Shown here: piece by piece, positions 53,037 to 61,462 of the stretch | Layout: each line of letters begins with the position of its first letter | Numbering within the stretch: the stretch's first letter is position 1 | Assembly: GCF_042662685.1 (NCBI RefSeq) | Contig: NZ_JBHSYO010000002.1 | Span: 124,001 to 188,000 of the forward strand | Source of the DNA: Pseudobowmanella zhangzhouensis | GTDB lineage: Bacteria > Pseudomonadota > Gammaproteobacteria > Enterobacterales > Alteromonadaceae | Direction: 5' to 3' | Length of the DNA: 64,000 nucleotides | The notes under the pieces: generated by a model | What the model saw: the letters and a program-made list of their open reading frames with translations, nothing else | What the model was told of the DNA's origin: nothing | The model's database searches: none | Position numbers and translations under genes: made by a program

Positions 53037-53822
53037 ATGATGAAAGCATTTAAAACCGTATGGATGTGTAAATGGGCTGCCCTGCTTACCCTGGTAATCG
53101 AGTGGCTGATATTACTGCCGGCATTTGTGTTGCTGATGAAGTTTGGTAACCAGTATGTTGTCGCGGATATCAACGCTACGCCAATTGGTAGTCCGGAGTT
53201 TTTAGCGGTGTTCTTTGGCGCAATGAAATCCTCAGATGGCTTTTCACTGGGTCTCATGAGCTTTGCTTTGCTGCTACCGATCCTGTTGTTAACTAAATTG
53301 GCGCTGACGGCTGGCCTGACGGCGCAAATGCAAACTGGCAACGTGCGCTTAGTCGGCTGGTTCAGCGATGCAGGTCGCCTGTTTTGGCCAGCATTAGGCT
53401 TATTCCTGCGCTGGTTGGTCGTGCCGTTGGTGTTAGTCGGCATGATGGCGCTGGTCACTATGTTGCTGCCCGACGAGTGGACCTGGGTAAAAGCCGGCCT
53501 GTTACTGTTCGGCTGGTTGCTTAGCCTGTCGTGGTTTATGCATGCACTGAATATCAATGTGCAACGGGAGCGTTTATCCCTGTGGCGTGGCGGCAAATCC
53601 CTGTTTAAAAACTTTGTCACGGTATTGGGCTTTATGCTTATTTTTGCCTTGTTACTGGCCTTGTGTGGTGGGATGAACTTACTGCTCGGTGAGCACAATC
53701 TGGATGCCAGTTCAGGTATGTGGCTGGGTTATGTATTCAGCTTCCTGGTTGCCTTACTGGTGCGCTTTGTAGTGATTTACTGGCAGGCAGTGCATGTACA
53801 CTGGTGGCAAAAAACAGCCTAA
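53037..53822 (+). CDS. Polytopic membrane protein, function unknown
   Basis: 261 residues from the ATG at 53037 (AAGGAG 7 bp upstream; a second ATG follows directly). About six hydrophobic helices, opening TVWMCKWAALLTLVIEWLILLPAFVLL and with a short basic loop RERLSLWRGGKSLFKNF near the middle. I recognise no family. It is coupled to the M1 peptidase by a short gap, suggesting a shared transcript. Confidence 0.75.
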   Translation: MMKAFKTVWMCKWAALLTLVIEWLILLPAFVLLMKFGNQYVVADINATPIGSPEFLAVFFGAMKSSDGFSLGLMSFALLLPILLLTKLALTAGLTAQMQTGNVRLVGWFSDAGRLFWPALGLFLRWLVVPLVLVGMMALVTMLLPDEWTWVKAGLLLFGWLLSLSWFMHALNINVQRERLSLWRGGKSLFKNFVTVLGFMLIFALLLALCGGMNLLLGEHNLDASSGMWLGYVFSFLVALLVRFVVIYWQAVHVHWWQKTA

Positions 53823-53828
53823 ACGAAT

Positions 53829-53853
53829 AAGCCGGTCAATGACCGGCTTTTTT
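53829..53853. terminator. Bidirectional terminator
   Basis: Stem AAGCCGGTC / GACCGGCTT with a 3-nt loop followed by a T-run, between the convergent membrane-protein and DUF1569 genes. Confidence 0.85.
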
Positions 53854-53857
53854 CTAA

Positions 53858-54379
53858 CTACACCACGTCTTTCAGGTGGTTAAAAATGTGCATCACATGG
53901 GCCTGCACATATTGCGCTTTGCTTAATTGGCCATAGGCAAAATGGGGCTGTAGCTCACCCTCGTACTGCTCAAATGCATCAATCGCCGCCTGCAAACGCT
54001 GGTACTGAACTGTCACATCCGTGCCGCTCAGCGCTGGTGCGCCGGGAATGGCTTCCGCCAGATTATGCTTCATGCGCCCCTTTTCACTAAACAAGGCAAA
54101 TACACCGGCGCCGATGGTTGCTTTAAACCACGCCGGTTTGTGCTCCGGATAGCCAAGCATCGAATACTCAATACTCTGCGCCATGTGTTCAAACACCATG
54201 GCCAGCGACCATTGCCCTGCACTGGCGCGGTTGTCCGCGATCACGCGGGCTAATGCGTCTCGCGCCGCCGCTAACGTCAACGGGGATTCTCCGGAGGGGA
54301 TTGAATTCCACACCGCGCTGCCCACCGCCAGGCCAATCCCGACTCCCACGGCCGATTTAATAAACTGTCGACGCTGCAT
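53858..54379 (-). CDS. DUF1569-family protein with Tat-like signal
   Basis: 173 residues from the ATG at 54379. The N-terminus QRRQFIKSAVGVGIGLAVGSAVW is a twin-arginine (RRQFIK) signal followed by a hydrophobic core, suggesting export in a folded state. The rest is a DinB-like four-helix fold, with SLAMVFEHMAQSIEYSM and a late AHVMHIFNHL carrying the His residues common in DUF1569/DinB proteins. Function is unknown; a metal cofactor would explain Tat export. The TTG at 54391 lies too close to its ribosome-binding site, so I prefer the ATG. Confidence 0.78.
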   Translation of the reverse strand: MQRRQFIKSAVGVGIGLAVGSAVWNSIPSGESPLTLAAARDALARVIADNRASAGQWSLAMVFEHMAQSIEYSMLGYPEHKPAWFKATIGAGVFALFSEKGRMKHNLAEAIPGAPALSGTDVTVQYQRLQAAIDAFEQYEGELQPHFAYGQLSKAQYVQAHVMHIFNHLKDVV

Positions 54380-54461
54380 GATGAATCTCAATCTCCTTTA
54401 CCAATCTTGCCGAATACTCGCATGAATCACACCCGACAACCATGTCACAACACCTTACGGC

Positions 54462-55151
54462 TTAAAGTAAATCACCAAAACAGACCGTTTCACTGGCCGG
54501 TGCGCCGTCAAACAGGATGACGCAGGCCAGATTATCCGAGGCAGCACACACGCCATGGGATGCATTCACCTGTCCACTTTCTGGCTCCACCTGTGCCAGG
54601 CACTCGCCGGTGCAGTCATCGTCTTGCTGGCAGGTTTTTCCGCCATCGGCATACACATGCTCACAACCGGGTAAGGCATAGTATCCCATCAGGGTAACCA
54701 CTCCACCGCCGGCCAAACAGCCGGCAATATCCAGTTCGTCCAGCATGGTGTGCCGCTGCTGCGCGTATTCCGGGCTCCAGTCATCGGTAGTCAGATTCCC
54801 CAGCTCGGTGTCGCAAATCACCGGGCTGGCATTTCCAAGCGTAATAAACTGATGGCAGCTATCCCGGAATCGGCGTGCGCTGCATTGCCCGCTGGATAGC
54901 GCATCCGGCTCGGCAAACGCATCATGACGAATACAACTACCGGCACATTGCGCCTCATCGGTGCAGGTTTTGCCGCTATCAGGGTAGCTGCTCAGGCACT
55001 GCGCCTGACCATCAGCCATGCCATACCCCTTACCCTGATTAATGCAGCTATAAACATCCGCCAACGGGTAACTGACAGCCGCACACCCGGCCAGCAAGAC
55101 CAGTAAAAAGCCACACACGTACAGAGAGGTTGTCACGCTCGCCCGCATCAT
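54462..55151 (-). CDS. Cysteine-rich lipoprotein with two internal repeats
   Basis: About 229 residues with lipobox LLAGC. Of several clustered Met codons the one at 55151 has GGAG just upstream; 55163 is possible. The mature protein has about 17 cysteines and two copies of a module: SGKTCTDEAQCAGSCI....SGQCSA near residue 60 and GGKTCQQDDDCTGECL....HGVCAA near residue 180. Each repeat has C-x5-C-x3-C then a distal C, and each is preceded by a shared CxYxLPGC or CLSSYPD turn. The pattern suggests disulfide-knotted extracytoplasmic domains. I recognise no named family. Confidence 0.72.
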   Translation of the reverse strand: MMRASVTTSLYVCGFLLVLLAGCAAVSYPLADVYSCINQGKGYGMADGQAQCLSSYPDSGKTCTDEAQCAGSCIRHDAFAEPDALSSGQCSARRFRDSCHQFITLGNASPVICDTELGNLTTDDWSPEYAQQRHTMLDELDIAGCLAGGGVVTLMGYYALPGCEHVYADGGKTCQQDDDCTGECLAQVEPESGQVNASHGVCAASDNLACVILFDGAPASETVCFGDLL

Positions 55152-55227
55152 TTTCTCCATCATAATTAGCGCTGTCGGTTACGCGCCAGAATGCTCTACA
55201 CTATATGTCAGAAACTTGGATATTTTT

Positions 55228-55248
55228 AATTAAATCATTGGTTTAATT
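55228..55248. promoter_or_regulatory. AT-rich inverted repeat upstream of chrA
   Basis: AATTAAA - 7 nt - TTTAATT, about 45 bp before the chrA ATG, in the 130-bp gap to the divergent lipoprotein gene. It could be an operator for a dimeric regulator. No regulator gene is adjacent. Confidence 0.3.
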
Positions 55249-55293
55249 CCATCATGCAACAACATCAGACACCACCTGGCAGGTAACAACGTT

Positions 55294-56469
55294 ATGCTGA
55301 ATGTGCTTATTACTTTTCTGCGTTTAGGCATGACCTCATTCGGTGGGCCTGTGGCGCATATTGGTTATTTTCGGCGTGAACTGGTGGAGCGCCAGCGCTG
55401 GGTAACCGAGGCACAATTTGCCCAATATCTGGCGCTGTGTCAGTTTTTACCCGGGCCCGCCAGTAGCCAGTTGGGGTTCTTGCTTGGCATGCATCGCGCA
55501 GGATTTGCAGGTGCCTTGTGTGCCTTTATCGCCTTTACCCTGCCCTCCGTGCTGCTGTTATTACTGTTTGCCAGCAGTGTTGCCACGCTGTCCGGGCCCA
55601 TCGGGCAAGCCGCAATCGCCGGGCTCAAACTGGTTGCCTGTGTAGTAGTAGCCGATGCGCTGTGGGCCATGTGGCGCGCGTTGTGCCCGGATACACCCAG
55701 CCGCCTGATTGCGCTGTTATCCCTGCTGATCATGCTGACGCTGCAATCGCCTGCCACACAACTTATCGTGATTGCCGGCGGCGGGCTGGCCGGCGTTGCG
55801 CTGATCCGCCGCGATAACAGCCAGCAAATCGTACCGGGCTTAGCGCGGATTCCCGCCGGCCTGTCATGGTTGTTAGTCATTGTTTTTGGATTGCTGCTGG
55901 TAATGGCCTCGTTATGGCCAATGGTCAACCCAACTTCAACCGCCGTTTTTGCGGCCTTTTATCAGGCCGGTGCACTGGTCTTTGGTGGCGGCCACGTGGT
56001 GTTACCGCTGTTACAAGAGAGTGTGGTCACTACCGGCTGGCTGAGTGAAACTGACTTTCTGGCTGGCTATGGCGCAGCACAGGCCATTCCCGGCCCGATG
56101 TTTGCGTTTTCAGCCTATCTAGGCGCGCTGGTTGCGCCCACATCGGGGCAAATTGGTATTGCATTAATTGCATTATTGGGGATGTTTCTGCCCGGCTTTT
56201 TGCTGGTCTCCGCCGTGTTACCCGTGTGGCAACGGTTACATCGTTTAGCGCCGGCGCTGCGTGCAGTCAGTGGGGTCAATGCCGCGGTAGTCGGTATTCT
56301 GGCCGCCGCCTGGTATAACCCGGTATTGTTGCATGGGCTTCACAGCGTAAGCGATGGGCTGATTGCCCTGTGTGCCTTTGCGTTGTTGCGCCTGAAAAAA
56401 CTACCGGTACTTGCAGTTGTGGGCTTGTGTGTGGCGCTGCGTATTGGGGTTACGGTAATGGCCGGTTAA
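55294..56469 (+). CDS. chrA: Chromate transporter ChrA (two-domain form)
   Basis: A 391-residue inner-membrane protein built from two CHR halves. Each half opens with the amphipathic FGGPVAHIGYFRRELV...WVTEAQFAQYLALCQFLPGPASSQLGFLLG or FGGGHVVLPLLQESVV...WLSETDFLAGYGAAQAIPGPMFAFSAYLG motif. It exports chromate in CHR-family proteins; some homologues act on sulfate-like anions. It has no neighbouring chrB-like regulator. Confidence 0.93.
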   Translation: MLNVLITFLRLGMTSFGGPVAHIGYFRRELVERQRWVTEAQFAQYLALCQFLPGPASSQLGFLLGMHRAGFAGALCAFIAFTLPSVLLLLLFASSVATLSGPIGQAAIAGLKLVACVVVADALWAMWRALCPDTPSRLIALLSLLIMLTLQSPATQLIVIAGGGLAGVALIRRDNSQQIVPGLARIPAGLSWLLVIVFGLLLVMASLWPMVNPTSTAVFAAFYQAGALVFGGGHVVLPLLQESVVTTGWLSETDFLAGYGAAQAIPGPMFAFSAYLGALVAPTSGQIGIALIALLGMFLPGFLLVSAVLPVWQRLHRLAPALRAVSGVNAAVVGILAAAWYNPVLLHGLHSVSDGLIALCAFALLRLKKLPVLAVVGLCVALRIGVTVMAG

Positions 56470-56509
56470 CCAATGTCTGCGTGGATGCAGGAACATCAAC
56501 TAACAGATG

Positions 56510-57211
56510 CTAATCCTGTTTACCCAATGCGAACGCCACCGCGCTGGCCGCATGGATAGCGGTGGTATCGAACAATGTAATATCCGTATCGGTCTGTTTG
56601 ACCAGCAATCCGATTTCGGTGCAACCCAGAATCACCCCTTGCGCGCCCCGCTCTGCCAGCTGCTTAATGATCCGCAGATACTCGGCTTTAGACTCAGGCA
56701 CGCTTTTACCCAGACATAATTCCTGATAAATCACCCGATGAATAATCGCTCGGTCAGCCTCATCAGGTACCACCACGTCAAGACCAAAGTGCTCGGTCAG
56801 GCGACCTTTGTAGAAATCCTGCTCCATGGTAAATGCGGTGCCAAGCAGCCCCACCCGGGTAATCCCTTGCTGTACCAGCACCTTTGCGGTGGCATCGGCA
56901 ATATGCAGCAGCGGTATCGCGATGGCCGATTCTATCTCTGCCGCTACCTTGTGCATGGTATTGGTACAAATCAGCAAGCAGTCCGCACCCGCGGCTTCCA
57001 CTTGTTTGGCTGCATTGCTCAGAATCGTCGCCGTACCCTGCCAGTCGCCGGCATGTTGTAACCGCTCGATGGGCGCAAAGTCGACGCTCACCAACGCAAT
57101 TTTGGCCGAGTGCAAACCACCGAGCGCCTGTTTCACGCCCTGATTGATGGCCTGATAATAGCCAAGGGTGCTTTCCCAGCTCATGCCGCCTAATAAACCG
57201 ATGGTTTTCAT
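56510..57211 (-). CDS. Aspartate/glutamate racemase family protein
   Basis: 233 residues from the ATG at 57211; a TTG 12 bp upstream is less likely. The family opening KTIGLLGGMSWESTLGYYQ and both catalytic cysteines are visible, in LLICTNTMHKV (first) and VILGCTEIGLL (second). It interconverts L- and D-amino acids without cofactor. The WES.TLGYYQ context suits the YgeA/RacX broad-specificity type. The next gene on the same strand is the DUF1428 protein 20 bp upstream. Confidence 0.9.
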   Translation of the reverse strand: MKTIGLLGGMSWESTLGYYQAINQGVKQALGGLHSAKIALVSVDFAPIERLQHAGDWQGTATILSNAAKQVEAAGADCLLICTNTMHKVAAEIESAIAIPLLHIADATAKVLVQQGITRVGLLGTAFTMEQDFYKGRLTEHFGLDVVVPDEADRAIIHRVIYQELCLGKSVPESKAEYLRIIKQLAERGAQGVILGCTEIGLLVKQTDTDITLFDTTAIHAASAVAFALGKQD

Positions 57212-57231
57212 ACTACTCTTCAAAACTCGGT

Positions 57232-57585
57232 TTATTCATCAACCACAGTCTGAAAACCGCCGAATATCATACGCTTACCATCAAATGGCATATGGCCCTC
57301 GTACTCAGCAAAGCGCGGATCCTGCATGGCTTTTTGCATACCCTCATCGCGCGTGGCTTTATCCGGCCAGACAATCCAGGAGAACACCACCGATTCCCCT
57401 TCTTGCAAGTTGACCGCCATCGGGAATGAGGTCACCTTACCCGGTGGCACGTCATCGCCCCAATTTTCGACAATGCGTAACGCCCCAAACTCTTTAAAAA
57501 TCGGCGCACAGGTTCTGGCCATCTCAAAATAGGCCTCTTTATTCTCATTGGGTACAGGGATCACATAACCGTCTACATAGCTCAT
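57232..57585 (-). CDS. DUF1428-family protein (YbaA-like)
   Basis: A 117-residue dimeric alpha/beta-barrel (ABM-like) protein. It starts MSYVDGYVIPVPNENKEAYF and shows FKEFGALRIVENWGDDVP and the final MPFDGKRMIFGGFQTVV, all diagnostic of DUF1428. The function is not established. It is probably transcribed with the racemase gene. Confidence 0.9.
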   Translation of the reverse strand: MSYVDGYVIPVPNENKEAYFEMARTCAPIFKEFGALRIVENWGDDVPPGKVTSFPMAVNLQEGESVVFSWIVWPDKATRDEGMQKAMQDPRFAEYEGHMPFDGKRMIFGGFQTVVDE

Positions 57586-57629
57586 GATTTTCTCCAGTCA
57601 GGCAAGCTAAACACGCTTTACCTTAGCAC

Positions 57630-58229
57630 TTATTTGAACATTGCCCAGATGACAGCCGCGACCATCAACAGCGCAAAACTGACCCGCATAATCCTTGCCG
57701 AGCGCGGCGTTTCAAACAGCGGGCGAATGAGTCGGCCAAGCACCAACCAGACGGCATCCACCACAACCGCCACAGAAAAACACACGATCCCGGTGGCAAC
57801 GTGGCTCAACAGCGCCCCTTCCAGCGGCAGAATAAACTGCGAAAACAACGCAAAGAACGCCGCATAGGCTTTCGGGTTTAACAGGTTCAGAATAAAACCG
57901 TCGATCAAGCGCGGCGCAGTTTGGCTGGTGTCGTCATTAACCGCGATGACAGGTGCGCGGGCAATTTTCTGGGCGACATAGAGGATATACAGTGCACCGG
58001 CGATCTGCACAGCCAGCTTCACATCAGGAAACGCGCTAAACAAGGTGGCTAATCCTAAGGTAGCCCCCACAATGGCCACGGCTAACCCCAATAAAATCCC
58101 GGTCAAAAATGGCAGCCCGGGCTTAATGCCAAACGTCGCCCCCACACCGGCCAATGCCAGTGGCGCGGGGCCTGGTGAACCAAGTAGTAAGGCGGTCGCG
58201 ACGACCAGTGAAATTAAAGACTCATACAT
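57630..58229 (-). CDS. LysE-family amino-acid exporter
   Basis: A 199-residue inner-membrane protein with about six helices. It opens SLISLVVATALLLGSPGPAPLALAGVGATFG, the LysE/RhtB signature, and has the NLLNPKAYAAFFALFSQFI motif. It exports an unknown amino acid or metabolite. The 44-bp gap to the DUF1428 gene downstream leaves room for co-transcription. Confidence 0.88.
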   Translation of the reverse strand: MYESLISLVVATALLLGSPGPAPLALAGVGATFGIKPGLPFLTGILLGLAVAIVGATLGLATLFSAFPDVKLAVQIAGALYILYVAQKIARAPVIAVNDDTSQTAPRLIDGFILNLLNPKAYAAFFALFSQFILPLEGALLSHVATGIVCFSVAVVVDAVWLVLGRLIRPLFETPRSARIMRVSFALLMVAAVIWAMFK

Positions 58230-58271
58230 TGTTGTTATTTATTCCTTTTTTTAGCAGGCGATGCGCATGTT

Positions 58272-58571
58272 TTATTGCATAAATTGCCCACTGAGGAGAA
58301 CCATAGCGCCGAAGGAAATCAGTTTTGAAAACAGAACAACGTAGACGGCATCAACGAAATTACAGCCCGTTGCCTGCATCAATAAGTAGAAAAACAAAGT
58401 GATACCGGCCAACCAGCCGATCACCGGAATTAGCGAAACGATAGAAACGCATACCACAATGAAGGCAATATCTTTCGCATCGATTTTTACATAACTAAGC
58501 CTGGAGGCTAGCCAAATAAATGCCGTTGAAATAAGCACATCAACTGCAAATAGTATTGCTGATAGTCCCAT
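58272..58571 (-). CDS. Small membrane protein, function unknown
   Basis: 99 residues with three hydrophobic helices (about 4-24, 32-60 and 74-95) and a single CNFVDA turn. I recognise no family. It is AT-rich like the kinase and SIR2 genes upstream, and lies 157 bp downstream of the kinase stop on the same strand. It may belong to the same acquired island; the evidence for this is only position and composition. Confidence 0.55.
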   Translation of the reverse strand: MGLSAILFAVDVLISTAFIWLASRLSYVKIDAKDIAFIVVCVSIVSLIPVIGWLAGITLFFYLLMQATGCNFVDAVYVVLFSKLISFGAMVLLSGQFMQ

Positions 58572-58728
58572 CTATTAATCCTTTAATTCGTTTGTCCTTA
58601 GTAGCAGTAGATATTGCGGATTTATTTCCCGATTTTGGGTTCGCAATAAGGTCACCATAAATGTTGCAATGGCGTAGCGTTGGTTCCGGATAATATGGCG
58701 AAGCCTAAGCAAGTGATATTGGCATTTT

Positions 58729-59817
58729 TTATGAGTGTTTTCCAAACTCTGATTTAAACCATTCCCATCGAGCCGCCAGATATGGCCAGCCAGCTTCAAA
58801 AGATTCATGTGAAGCCTGCTTGTTGTAGTAATCTAATAGAAACTCGACCTGCCTATAGCTCTCATAGTGTTCCTGTCTTAGCAAATCTAAGAGTATGCCA
58901 GATACAGATCCAATATCTGGCCGGTCGCTCGGGTCACTAGACAGCATCTGCCGAATAAGACTAATCGCCTCAGGATTCATCTGGGTACCAGCTCCAATTT
59001 CTTCAACTTTCGCGCCTTCGCAAGCCCACTTCTTCCATGGGGCAACCTTAGTCCATTTCTTTGAATTTCCTGACACTGGATTTGGCCAATACTCAGCCAA
59101 CTTTATTCCAACAGGGTGATACCCACCGGTTAATAGTTGATAAAAAATCACGCCAAGTGCAAAAGTGTCTGTTGCTTGAGACAGTTCATTCTTTTCCCAC
59201 TGCTCTGGAGCCATGTACGGGCGGGAACCGTCGTAAATACCGGAATCCAGAAAGGCATTAGAAAGTCCAAAATCTGCAATCATTGGAAACTTGTAGATAT
59301 CAAGCTCAGGCAAATCTGGATAATGCGGCTTCATTTCTCTAATAAAAATGTTCTGCGGCTTTAGGTCCTGATGCGCCACGAGCCCCTTGGCTTGGCAATG
59401 TCTCAAACCTTCCAGCATGTAGATCATCAGCGAAAGCTTCTCGACGAAGCTCGATTCTCCGACCCTAATTAACTTATCTAAGTCACTTCCCCAGAACCTG
59501 AACAGTGCTACAGGTACCCCCGTAACACTCTTAAAGTCAAAAGCCCAATGGACAAACATATGGTGGTAAAAGTTGAGTTGCTTCTCCATCTCATCTACAA
59601 ACCTTTTGGCGATATCTTTCGACGCAGTTTGGCGTAACAGTTTTGGGACCTTCGCACAAACGTAACGAGGCGTCACGAATTCCCCTTGATCGAAAATATA
59701 TATCTCGCCACACATTCCGCCTGTTAGGTCGATACATTTTCCGAGACCAAGGATCCCTTCCAACATCAGTATTTTCAGATGGGGCTCAAAGGAATAAAAA
59801 TCGCTAGTTTCTGACAT
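58729..59817 (-). CDS. Eukaryotic-like serine/threonine protein kinase
   Basis: A 362-residue soluble kinase. Motifs: ATP-binding Lys56 in YVCAKVPKLL, catalytic loop HQDLKPQN (His149-Asp151-Lys153-Asn156, with Gln in place of Arg), Mg-binding DFG at 182-184, activation segment ending SRPYMAPEQW, and DTFALGVIFYQLLTGGYHPVG. The HQD (non-RD) loop indicates that activation-loop phosphorylation may not be needed. Residues after about 300 form a helical tail with aromatic-rich AARWEWFKSEF. It has no membrane anchor and no PASTA domain. It lies 114 bp after a SIR2-family gene on the same strand, in AT-rich DNA; together they suggest a defence or stress module. Confidence 0.88.
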   Translation of the reverse strand: MSETSDFYSFEPHLKILMLEGILGLGKCIDLTGGMCGEIYIFDQGEFVTPRYVCAKVPKLLRQTASKDIAKRFVDEMEKQLNFYHHMFVHWAFDFKSVTGVPVALFRFWGSDLDKLIRVGESSFVEKLSLMIYMLEGLRHCQAKGLVAHQDLKPQNIFIREMKPHYPDLPELDIYKFPMIADFGLSNAFLDSGIYDGSRPYMAPEQWEKNELSQATDTFALGVIFYQLLTGGYHPVGIKLAEYWPNPVSGNSKKWTKVAPWKKWACEGAKVEEIGAGTQMNPEAISLIRQMLSSDPSDRPDIGSVSGILLDLLRQEHYESYRQVEFLLDYYNKQASHESFEAGWPYLAARWEWFKSEFGKHS

Positions 59818-59931
59818 TGTTCATCTCGGTGTTGAACTGCGGTACGCACATGAGCGCTTAACGCCACTCTCTGTGGAAAAATTGAAGCGCAGCGGAAAAT
59901 TTGGCAGACAATAGTGATCTATTAGAAGTTC

Positions 59932-61236
59932 TCATTGGCTAATCACTTCCTCACCGTCATCCGAGATGTGATTATCTTTCAAAAATTCAATTATCATTTG
60001 CCTATTGTCATAGGTAAGACTGTACCAACCTTTTTTCCAAGCGGTAAAAGCATCCCAAGAACGACCGAATATTTGCTTCTTTGACATATTTCCAAAAGAT
60101 GTTCTCACAGCGGATAAGTAGACCTCTTCTAGTGAAGTATCCTTTATGTCCATAATTGAACCTAAATGAATTAGCCAATTAGCCAAATGTACGTATTGAT
60201 TCCAAGCACCATTTTCAGATGTGAAATTATCTTTTCTTTTCAGAACATCTTTCAGGAACTTCACAACATCAGGATGAGATATCAAAATTCCATTTGAAGA
60301 TAATGTTGCAACAATCTCGAAGAACGAATCGCTTTTCTTTAAATAATCGTCGGTGAACTTTTTTTTACCTTCAAGCACTGGCATTAATAAGTTTCTAGAC
60401 TTGGCTACACGGTCTTTAATATATCTATGCTTATTTATAATGTTAGAAATAAAAACATCAATTTCGGTATTATCTATAACCCGCAGGCCATAACTTCTGT
60501 CGTAATAGTCTTTAACGTTTTGATCTACCTCACTCCGAGACAAGAAGAATAGGTTCTGTCTGTTTATATCGTGAATTCGATTAGATCTTTGGTTATTTAG
60601 AATAGCTCTAAAATTGATATCACCGAGGGAATAACCAATTATTATCGTAGTATTCTCTTCAATAAGAGTCTGAATTTTCTTCGAAAAATAATCCGGCCTA
60701 TTTATAAATCGAAAGTAATCATCAGCTGTAACAACCATTTTCTTTGGGTGTTTAACTGAACCATGCACATGATATACCTGGACACCTTTAGGCTGCCTAT
60801 TAACGGGATAACCGATAGAGTAAGATGTTGATTCTTTATCTTCTAGCAACCCCTTTTCTATCAAATCATCGTAATTAGTCGTTATGAATTTCAAATCAGA
60901 AAATTCTTCAACAAACTTTTTTACTTTTTCAGAACTTTTCCCTAATTTCAATTTTCGAATAATTTTTGCTATTTCCGTGTGTAGGCACTTGCCTGCAGAC
61001 TGCATCCTTACTTGTATTATGCTAGCGCATTCCTCTAGCGGCATCACTGGCTTATTATCGGGAAATAACTGATCAATTAGTTCGTCACCATGTTCTATTT
61101 TTTTCGCACATTTTTGCAAAAGGCTTAACCATGACGGGGCTTCCAAATCGGTTAAATGCATAGAAAATCCCGTCCCTACAAACATACATAGCGATTTTGA
61201 TTCTAATGCATAGGCTAACTCATAGTAGGGATCCAA
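59932..61236 (-). CDS. SIR2-family (NAD-binding) protein, candidate defence effector
   Basis: 434 residues. The N-terminal SIR2-like fold (about 10-235) has CMFVGTGFS (residues 17-25, NAD loop), FITTNYDDLIEKGL (118-130), the catalytic-type His158 in YHVHGSVKHPKK, and IIIGYSLGDINFRAIL (198-212). The C-terminal half (about 240-434) is an all-helical unknown domain. Such two-domain SIR2 proteins in anti-phage systems hydrolyse NAD on infection; here the enzymatic role is inferred. It is the most AT-rich gene of the window and the first gene of the kinase pair. Confidence 0.85.
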   Translation of the reverse strand: MDPYYELAYALESKSLCMFVGTGFSMHLTDLEAPSWLSLLQKCAKKIEHGDELIDQLFPDNKPVMPLEECASIIQVRMQSAGKCLHTEIAKIIRKLKLGKSSEKVKKFVEEFSDLKFITTNYDDLIEKGLLEDKESTSYSIGYPVNRQPKGVQVYHVHGSVKHPKKMVVTADDYFRFINRPDYFSKKIQTLIEENTTIIIGYSLGDINFRAILNNQRSNRIHDINRQNLFFLSRSEVDQNVKDYYDRSYGLRVIDNTEIDVFISNIINKHRYIKDRVAKSRNLLMPVLEGKKKFTDDYLKKSDSFFEIVATLSSNGILISHPDVVKFLKDVLKRKDNFTSENGAWNQYVHLANWLIHLGSIMDIKDTSLEEVYLSAVRTSFGNMSKKQIFGRSWDAFTAWKKGWYSLTYDNRQMIIEFLKDNHISDDGEEVISQ

Positions 61237-61412
61237 ATTTACTCTCCATGTTTAAATGAAGCTGAGCATGCTTCCATCAACTTAACAGAGATTGATTCGC
61301 TCCTTTTTCTGCTGGCGCGTCGCTCTCTTTCATCCTTCCGCATTTTTACCAGATCACGTAAGTGATTGCTATATATTGCTTTTTTATCGGCATTTCTCAA
61401 TATTCATCCAAT

Positions 61413-61441
61413 AAAAAGCCCGGCTAATGTGCCGGGCTTTT
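61413..61441 (-). terminator. Terminator of the RND permease gene
   Basis: Stem AAAGCCCGGC / GCCGGGCTTT with a 6-nt loop and a T-run on the minus strand, 22 bp after the permease stop. Confidence 0.85.
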
Positions 61442-61462
61442 CGCTATCAAATCAACGCTGGA

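Noticed and set aside
52985..53698. 237-residue minus-strand frame opposite the membrane-protein gene
   Set aside because: The plus-strand gene has a strong ribosome-binding site and regular membrane helices; the minus-strand translation is low-complexity and lacks domain features.
58729..61236. Classification of the SIR2 gene as Thoeris ThsA
   Set aside because: No TIR-domain (ThsB) gene is adjacent and the C-terminal half does not look like the SLOG domain of ThsA.
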